From contig JACMIS010000103.1 in assembly GCA_014381035.1 (NCBI GenBank), forward strand, positions 1 through 5,549: a stretch of DNA of 5,549 nucleotides. Reading direction: 5' to 3'. The stretch comes from Armatimonadota bacterium (lineage in GTDB: Bacteria; Armatimonadota; Armatimonadia; Armatimonadales; Armatimonadaceae). Under the pieces are notes generated by a model. That model was not told the DNA's origin. It did no database searches and saw only the letters and a list, made by a program, of their open reading frames with translations. Shown piece by piece: positions 1 through 3,740 of this stretch; within the stretch, counting starts at the first letter, position 1; every line of letters begins with the position of its first letter. The position numbers and the translations under genes are program-made.

Positions 1-1262
1 ACCGGACCGCCGCCGGTGCCGCCGGTACCCATCGAAAGACGGGGCGCACCAAGCGTTTCCGCACCGTTGCTACCCGCACCGCCGCCACCAGCACCGATCC
101 GCGACGTTAACGTCGCGTTGCTCATGGCTCCGGGCGCACCGCCACCGGACGTGGTTCCCGTTCGCGCCACGATGGCACCCGGTCTCAAGCCACTGCCTTT
201 AGCAACGGTGAAGTCACCGGCTCCGGCGGCGGTACCGCCACCGGCGTCCGCCTGGGTCAGGATATTGTTTCGCGAACCGGACTTGTTCCCGAGTGTGCCG
301 AGGGTGGGACCCGACGATGCACTCAGCGATGGACCGGCGATGCTACCCGCCGCGCCGGTGACATTGTTCGAGTTACGTGCCGCGCCGACAATACCAGCTA
401 CGCCAGCGGCGTTGATGCCGCTTTCCGCACCGGTGCGCAGACTGGGTGCGCCAGTCGCTGACCGGTTCCGTGCGTTTGGCGCGGTGAAACTGCCACCGGC
501 GATGTCCGTCGCGCCACTAGCAACGCCTTCGGCGACACTAGCCCGGTTGTTTCGTGTCCCACCCGCAAGGGAAGGGGCACCACCCGACGCGCTCATTGCG
601 GCGGAAGGACCGGACACATCGGTGTTGATCTCGGTTTGCACCCCGCCACGCGGTGCCGGTGCCGCCGAAACGGCGTTATTGGCTACCGAGGCACCCGTCG
701 GGCGGTTGCTGGCGGCAGTCTCCGTGGCGCGTCCGCTTCGGGCTTGTACGACTTGTTCTTGTTCCGTCGTGGTCGCGGTCACGGTTTCCTCGACCGGTTT
801 CGGCGGCGGAGGCGTTTGCACCACATCAGGAATCACTTCCTCGGGCGGCGGCGGGGGCGGCGTGCGCTGCGCTACCACGACCGGCTTCGGAGTATTCCGC
901 GCGACCTGGACCGGCGTTCGCTTTACCGGCTTCGGCGGGGGCGGGGTTTGCCGGGTTTCCGGCTTTTTCTTCGGCTCGACCCGTGCTACTTGTTTCGGGG
1001 CAGGAGTCGGGATCGGCTTTTCCGCTTCGGGAGTTGTAACCGGGGCAGGGGTGGAAGTAATATCCAGATAAACGATGCGTTGATCTTGCTCCAACGAAAG
1101 TTGCTTTTCTTCCATGCCTTTCGCCGCACCGATCAAAAACATCAAGTTTACCGCGATGGATATACTGGAAGCGACCATGAGTCGCTGATTCTGCTTGCGC
1201 TCCACATCGGACGCGATGTCGTCCGCGTTGAGGAAACTGGTTGGTTTTGTATTTTCTGCCAT
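1..1262 (-). CDS. TonB-like energy transducer, 3' end (C-terminus) beyond the window
   Basis: Likely energy transducer of the Ton system: anchored in the inner membrane by one N-terminal helix, crossing the periplasm to contact the outer-membrane receptor. I read 420 codons from the ATG at 1262 with no stop before the edge. An in-frame stop at 1302-1304 makes this the only sensible start; a weak GGAG lies 15 bases upstream. Order: hydrophilic cytoplasmic stretch (1-27), one hydrophobic helix (about 28-47, VASSISIAVNLMFLIG), a charged linker, then a Pro/Lys/Glu-rich spacer (about 72-157) with three PPPP-type runs. From about 175 to the edge it is rich in Gly, Ala, Ser, Thr and Asn, with recurring GAPSL/GAPRL/GPSL motifs. 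Anchor, spacer and position after exbB-exbD-exbD support the call. The usual TonB C-terminal domain is not seen in 420 residues (E. coli TonB is 239 aa) and could only lie outside. TolA-like or another periplasmic linker protein is the alternative. Confidence 0.8.
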   Translation of the reverse strand, partial: MAENTKPTSFLNADDIASDVERKQNQRLMVASSISIAVNLMFLIGAAKGMEEKQLSLEQDQRIVYLDITSTPAPVTTPEAEKPIPTPAPKQVARVEPKKKPETRQTPPPPKPVKRTPVQVARNTPKPVVVAQRTPPPPPPEEVIPDVVQTPPPPKPVEETVTATTTEQEQVVQARSGRATETAASNRPTGASVANNAVSAAPAPRGGVQTEINTDVSGPSAAMSASGGAPSLAGGTRNNRASVAEGVASGATDIAGGSFTAPNARNRSATGAPSLRTGAESGINAAGVAGIVGAARNSNNVTGAAGSIAGPSLSASSGPTLGTLGNKSGSRNNILTQADAGGGTAAGAGDFTVAKGSGLRPGAIVARTGTTSGGGAPGAMSNATLTSRIGAGGGGAGSNGAETLGAPRLSMGTGGTGGGP

Positions 1263-1434
1263 AATTTTGTTTTTGAACTCCGTTCGCGACTGCGCCGCTC
1301 TTTAAATAAATAACGGCTTCCTGTATCGGAAAACAAAGCACGTTGCAATCTCCGTCGTGCCACCCGACGACAGGTTTGACCTCACCCGATCCGAACTGCT
1401 TCAAACGAAACGAACTAAATTCGGCTAAAGGGTG
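1263..1434 (-). other. Spacer between second exbD and the TonB-like gene
   Basis: This 172-bp gap is the widest inside the motor gene cluster. It has no supported gene; a reading frame entering the TonB-like gene in another phase is an out-of-frame shadow. The only structure I see is a weak hairpin with 5-bp arms (GTCGT at 1354-1358, ACGAC at 1367-1371) and no T-tract. Promoter-like hexamers here match consensus poorly (for example TTGCAA with no good -10 at proper distance). The TonB-like gene may be read through from exbD or may have its own weak promoter; the sequence does not decide. Confidence 0.4.
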
Positions 1435-1920
1435 CTAATTATTTTTGGGTATGATCCGGCTATCCACCGATATAGCGAAGCGTTCCATCCCTTTTTGACG
1501 CGCCGAGTCAATGCAGGTCACCACCAGACCATGCGTTACCCCGTTTTCCGCGCTGATAACCACGCTCATCTTGCGGATCGCTTCCTCGGTCAACACGGCG
1601 CGGGGCTGTTTTAGCCGGATCCGCTCCTGCCGGGTCGCCTCGTCCAGCAACTTTTGACCGATAGCATCCGGCAGAACAAACTTGCCGTTCACGAAAACGT
1701 TGCCGTCTTTGTTGATAGCCACCGTCAACTGCGATTCCACTTTGTTGATCTTGGGAGTACTGGCAGAACTTTCCTCCTTCGGAAGGTTCATCCCGATGGA
1801 TTCCAGATTGATGATACTCAACGCGGAAAGCAGGAAGAATACGAGCAGGAAGAACATCGTGTCAATCATCGGAATGATTTCGATTTTGGTGCGCTTTAAA
1901 TCGCTGTTTCGTCTTTTCAT
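1435..1920 (-). CDS. exbD: ExbD/TolR-family biopolymer transporter (second copy)
   Basis: ExbD subunit of the proton-driven inner-membrane motor, 161 aa, a little longer than E. coli ExbD (141 aa). A short basic cytoplasmic tail is followed by one transmembrane helix (about 16-36) that starts with IIPMIDTMFFLL. Asp20 aligns with the essential membrane Asp25 of E. coli ExbD, which takes part in proton use. The rest is a periplasmic domain ending in the family's typical fold: VVISAENGVTH (120-130), then CIDSARQKG (136-144) and FAISVD (148-153). It starts 18 bp after the first exbD and has the best ribosome binding site of the cluster. Residues 12-29 are encoded by 54 bases identical to those of the first exbD, while flanking codons differ. 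TolR is the alternative, but the neighbouring receptor and TonB-like gene favour ExbD. Confidence 0.93.
   Translation of the reverse strand: MKRRNSDLKRTKIEIIPMIDTMFFLLVFFLLSALSIINLESIGMNLPKEESSASTPKINKVESQLTVAINKDGNVFVNGKFVLPDAIGQKLLDEATRQERIRLKQPRAVLTEEAIRKMSVVISAENGVTHGLVVTCIDSARQKGMERFAISVDSRIIPKNN
1832..1887 (-). repeat. 56-bp direct repeat, copy in second exbD
   Basis: This segment matches 2333-2388 base for base at a constant offset of 501. It encodes residues 12-29 and two bases of codon 30, which is the membrane entry, the catalytic Asp20 and most of the helix. The first flanking base differs on both sides (1888 G against 2389 C; 1831 C against 2332 T), and codons beyond differ even where the amino acid is the same. 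Confidence 0.97.
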
Positions 1921-1931
1921 AGGGGTAGATG

Positions 1932-1937
1932 CTCCTT
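1932..1937 (-). promoter_or_regulatory. Shine-Dalgarno AAGGAG for second exbD
   Basis: On the minus strand AAGGAG lies 11 bases before the ATG at 1920 and just after the stop of the preceding exbD (1939-1941). It is the strongest ribosome binding site in the cluster and supports the chosen start. A ribosome ending the first exbD would finish on top of it, which fits coordinated translation of the two paralogues. Confidence 0.7.
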
Positions 1938-1938
1938 G

Positions 1939-2421
1939 CTATTGTCCCGCACTCTCTTGCGCGAGGGTGCCCTTGCCCTTCGCGGCGATACCGAATTTCA
2001 CGAACCCTTTCGCCCGTGCCGAGTCGATCGCCCGCACGACAGCGGCGTTATCCGTTTCGGAGTCGGCGTTGATGACCACGATCAGGTTCTTCGCTTTATC
2101 CGCCACCGCGTTCACGTCCGCCGTGTTCGGGAGGAGACCCGTCTTTTGCGCGGACCGCACCAGCGCGTCACCGACTTCCGCGGGCGCGAACGTCGTGTTA
2201 TCGATCTGCGTGGTGCCGTTGGGCTTGACCGTGACCGTCAGGTCCGCTTTCTTCTGCGGCTTTGTCGCGGACAGCGCCTTGGGCAAGCGCACCTTGGACC
2301 CGGAAAGGCTGATGATATTGAGTGACGAGAGTAGGAAGAATACGAGCAGGAAGAACATCGTGTCAATCATCGGAATGATTTCGATTTTCGTTTCTTTGAT
2401 GTGCGAATTGCGTTTTTTCAT
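1939..2421 (-). CDS. exbD: ExbD/TolR-family biopolymer transporter (first copy)
   Basis: ExbD subunit of the inner-membrane motor, 160 aa. It has a basic N-terminal tail, one transmembrane helix (about 16-38) opening with IIPMIDTMFFLL, and Asp20 at the conserved proton-linked position. The periplasmic domain runs from about residue 40; its C-terminal half shows the family pattern LIVVINAD (113-120), then VVRAIDSARAKG (128-139) and FGIAAK (143-148). It follows exbB by 106 bp and precedes the second exbD by 18 bp. Outside the shared helix the two paralogues are clearly diverged, so they are unlikely to be redundant copies of the same age. No good Shine-Dalgarno lies just before the ATG; a possible minigene overlaps the start as ATGA. 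TolR is the alternative family member. Confidence 0.93.
   Translation of the reverse strand: MKKRNSHIKETKIEIIPMIDTMFFLLVFFLLSSLNIISLSGSKVRLPKALSATKPQKKADLTVTVKPNGTTQIDNTTFAPAEVGDALVRSAQKTGLLPNTADVNAVADKAKNLIVVINADSETDNAAVVRAIDSARAKGFVKFGIAAKGKGTLAQESAGQ
2333..2388 (-). repeat. 56-bp direct repeat, copy in first exbD
   Basis: Partner of 1832-1887, identical over all 56 bases and in the same phase (codon 12 onward). It spans the helix with the PMID motif and Asp20 of the first ExbD. Confidence 0.97.
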
Positions 2422-2450
2422 ACGTTAATTAACCGGGTAACGTTCGTCAT
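2418..2450 (-). other. Possible 10-codon leader minigene overlapping the exbD start
   Basis: On the minus strand an ATG at 2450 opens MTNVTRLINV and ends in a TGA that overlaps the exbD ATG as ATGA. AGGA lies just before this ATG, but only about one base away, closer than ideal. exbD itself has only AT-rich sequence (GGTTAATTAACGT) before its ATG, so coupling by reinitiation would explain how it is translated. This may be chance: any frame in this phase must stop at that TGA. Confidence 0.25.
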
Positions 2451-2466
2451 TTCCTACAAATTAGAC

Positions 2467-2499
2467 ACACACCGCTACCAGACGATGATAACGGTGTGT
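2467..2499 (-). repeat. Inverted repeat (hairpin) between exbB and exbD
   Basis: ACACACCG (2467-2474) and CGGTGTGT (2492-2499) form perfect 8-bp arms around a 17-base loop, 29 bases after the exbB stop. On the minus-strand transcript it is not followed by a T-run, so it is not a classic intrinsic terminator. A role as partial attenuator or as a protector of exbB mRNA is inference. Confidence 0.5.
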
Positions 2500-2527
2500 A
2501 CGGACGGTAAGCCAGTGTGCGGCTTCT

Positions 2528-3331
2528 TTACCGGGCAGGCGCGGGAGCGGCTTTGCGGCGTGCTTCTTCCAGCGCGGTGATCACGCGGGTCGCGGCCTGC
2601 TCGGTTTCGCCGATGGCGTTGCGACGGCGCGAGGTGAAATAGTTATAAAAACCGAAGCAGATGAGCGCGACAAAGATGCCGGATGCGGTAGCGTATAGCG
2701 ATTCGCCGACGCCACTGAGAACCGATGCCTTCGCGGCTTCCGATTGCCCCGCCCCCGAGAACTTCTGGAATACGCGTACCATACCGATGATGGTTCCGAG
2801 CAGTCCGAGCAGCGGCGAAAGCGTGGTGGCGGAGTCCAGCAACCACATGAACTTTTCTTGTTTCAGTTCATACGCGACAGCCACTTCCTCGGCGCGGGAT
2901 TCCAGAAGGTCCTTCGGATCGTTGCGGTTCTGAATCAGTGTCGTCACCACCTCGGCTACCGGTCCCTTTTGCTGACCCGCGAGTCCGAGTGCCCCCTGGT
3001 AGTCATTGCCGCGCAACTTCTGGATGACACTCGGCACCAGTCCGGGCGCGGTGTTCGCCAGCTCCCCGTAAGCGATCAACCGTTCCACGATGACCGCGAT
3101 AGCAGCGACCGAGATCAGTAGCAGGGGGTACATAACAAACCCACCTGCCTGGAAAAACTCCCAGGGTCCCATCGAGGCTTCTGCGGCGGGAGCGGGTCCC
3201 TGCGCCCATGCCGCCCCGGACCAGGCGGCGACGGTGGCGGATATGGCGAGACCCGTTATGAGGGTGCGGAGCGGACGCGTCTTTTTGGCGGCGGTAATCG
3301 CCGTGTTATTTACGGTGGCTGGAAGATTCAT
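2528..3331 (-). CDS. exbB: ExbB (MotA/TolQ/ExbB proton-channel family)
   Basis: ExbB, the multimeric inner-membrane part of the motor that uses proton-motive force to energise TonB. The 267-aa product starts with a basic stretch and a hydrophobic segment ending in AWA-Q (about 21-44), which looks like a cleavable signal peptide, as known in long-form ExbB proteins. Three membrane segments follow: about 64-88, 167-188 and 207-231. The family signature TTLSPLLGLLGTIIGM is at 169-184. Thr180, Glu210 and Thr215 line up with E. coli Thr148, Glu176 and Thr181, key residues of helices 2 and 3. The large cytoplasmic loop (about 90-165) sits between helices 1 and 2, as in ExbB and TolQ. An AGGAG lies 14 bases before the ATG at 3331. 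TolQ is the alternative, but the adjoining receptor and TonB-like gene argue for ExbB. Confidence 0.95.
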   Translation of the reverse strand: MNLPATVNNTAITAAKKTRPLRTLITGLAISATVAAWSGAAWAQGPAPAAEASMGPWEFFQAGGFVMYPLLLISVAAIAVIVERLIAYGELANTAPGLVPSVIQKLRGNDYQGALGLAGQQKGPVAEVVTTLIQNRNDPKDLLESRAEEVAVAYELKQEKFMWLLDSATTLSPLLGLLGTIIGMVRVFQKFSGAGQSEAAKASVLSGVGESLYATASGIFVALICFGFYNYFTSRRRNAIGETEQAATRVITALEEARRKAAPAPAR

Positions 3332-3345
3332 ATGTTTTCAGTCTT

Positions 3346-3350
3346 CTCCT
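3346..3350 (-). promoter_or_regulatory. Shine-Dalgarno AGGAG for exbB
   Basis: AGGAG on the minus strand, 14 bases before the ATG at 3331. The spacing is longer than usual, but no better match lies nearer, and the following residues begin the signal-peptide-like segment, so the start is kept. Confidence 0.5.
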
Positions 3351-3408
3351 ACGCGGTTTGAAGCGATCAGAACCGTTCGGTATCGGTGTGCCTCGCGAAA
3401 AGCGTTTG

Positions 3409-3436
3409 AGTATAGGTACGCTTTCCTGATTGATAA
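3409..3436 (-). promoter_or_regulatory. Candidate sigma70-type promoter for exbB
   Basis: TTATCA (3431-3436, 4/6 to TTGACA) and TATACT (3409-3414, 5/6 to TATAAT) are separated by 16 bases on the minus strand. Transcription from here would give an exbB leader of roughly 70 bases. This is the best two-part match in the gap; consensus comparison only. Confidence 0.4.
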
Positions 3437-3514
3437 AATGCGACAAGAGCAGTCAACTTTCCATCCGCGCGACGCGTTGTGTTGCAAGCGATCGTTGTCT
3501 TCTGACACGGAGGG

Positions 3515-3520
3515 ATTATA
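3515..3520 (-). promoter_or_regulatory. Candidate -10 element TATAAT upstream of exbB
   Basis: A perfect TATAAT on the minus strand, about 185 bases before the exbB start. The hexamer 17 bases upstream (GTTAGA) matches the -35 consensus at only three positions, so this is either a weak promoter, an activator-dependent one, or chance. Confidence 0.3.
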
Positions 3521-3558
3521 CCTATAACTCTCGTTTTTCTAACGTGTCTGCCCGGACA

Positions 3559-3629
3559 TGGTTGTCGTGACGGCTCTCACAGAGCGAGTGCGTCGGGGAG
3601 ATCGCCCCCCGCTTCCGTTACGACAACCA
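3559..3629. repeat. 71-bp branched inverted repeat
   Basis: Outer arms 3559-3573 (TGGTTGTCGTGACGG) and 3615-3629 (CCGTTACGACAACCA) pair at 14 of 15 positions; the odd one is G opposite T, a wobble pair in plus-strand RNA. The 41-base interior can form two further small hairpins: CTCT/AGAG at 3574-3577 and 3581-3584, and CGGGG/CCCCG at 3594-3598 and 3607-3611. Neither strand has a T-run straight after it, so it is not a clear terminator. It may be a REP-like or miniature mobile element, a cruciform site, or a structured RNA leader. Confidence 0.75.
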
Positions 3630-3697
3630 CAATGGCATCCCCGATTCAACATTGTGCTTGAAAATAGTATACCCGTTTCCTTGCTGACGCCCGTTTT

Positions 3698-3711
3698 TGT
3701 GAATATTCACA
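3698..3711. promoter_or_regulatory. Perfect 14-bp palindrome, possible operator
   Basis: TGTGAATATTCACA is a perfect palindrome. Its half-sites equal the CRP half-site TGTGA/TCACA, but the spacer is 4 bases as in FNR sites, not the 6 of E. coli CRP. On the minus strand its centre lies about 42-46 bases before the start expected from TATACT at 3666-3671, the usual place for a class II activator. The regulator is unknown; a dimeric regulator of the CRP/FNR superfamily is a guess. Confidence 0.4.
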
Positions 3712-3719
3712 CAAGACTA

Positions 3720-3740
3720 TACGCGCTAAAATCGCGCGTA
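3720..3740 (-). repeat. Hairpin at the receptor stop codon
   Basis: TACGCGC (3720-3726) and GCGCGTA (3734-3740) give perfect 7-bp arms around a 7-base loop that contains part of the TAG stop (3726-3728). There is no T-run after it on the minus strand, so termination would have to be Rho-assisted or absent; it might instead protect the receptor mRNA 3' end. Confidence 0.4.

Larger units (their letters stand above)
3332..3725 (-). other. 394-bp intergenic region between receptor and exbB
   Basis: This is the longest gene-free stretch and is more AT-rich than its neighbours. Reading toward exbB it holds a hairpin at the receptor stop (3720-3740), a perfect 14-bp palindrome (3698-3711), a TATACT -10 candidate (3666-3671), a 71-bp branched inverted repeat (3559-3629), a TATAAT (3515-3520), a two-part promoter candidate (3409-3436) and the exbB ribosome binding site. 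No reading frame in it looks like a gene. The content suggests that exbB and the following genes have their own regulated promoter. Confidence 0.6.

Noticed and set aside
16..1071. Long plus-strand reading frame (351 codons) opposite the TonB-like gene
   Set aside because: Its Pro/Ala/Val-rich then Gly/Thr-rich translation is the antisense of low-complexity coding sequence. The minus-strand frame gives an anchor, a proline-rich spacer and an operon position that fit, and this frame gives none.
826..1404. Minus-strand frame of 192 codons overlapping the start of the TonB-like gene in another phase
   Set aside because: No membrane segment or family motif. It exists because the overlapping gene is GC-rich; the ATG at 1262 opens the frame with a TonB-like layout.
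2528..3331. TolQ of a Tol-Pal system, with TolR and TolA following
   Set aside because: No tolB or pal is in the window and a TonB-dependent receptor adjoins, so the Ton system is favoured. TolQ and ExbB share the motifs seen, so this is a preference from context.
3559..3629. tRNA-like cloverleaf
   Set aside because: The size (71 bases) and branching are suggestive, but the outer stem is 15 bp instead of a 7-bp acceptor, and there is no T-arm GTTC-type motif, anticodon loop or CCA end.
3539..3652. 37-codon minus-strand frame (MLNRGCHCGCRNG...) in the gap before exbB
   Set aside because: It has no Shine-Dalgarno, is Arg-rich without pattern, and runs through the branched inverted repeat, whose GC-rich arms explain it. 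The Cys-rich start alone is not enough.
3698..3711. Canonical CRP site or Rex box
   Set aside because: CRP needs six bases between TGTGA and TCACA and this has four. A Rex box (TTGTGAA-N4-TTCACAA) would also need a wider centre. Only the general palindrome claim is kept.
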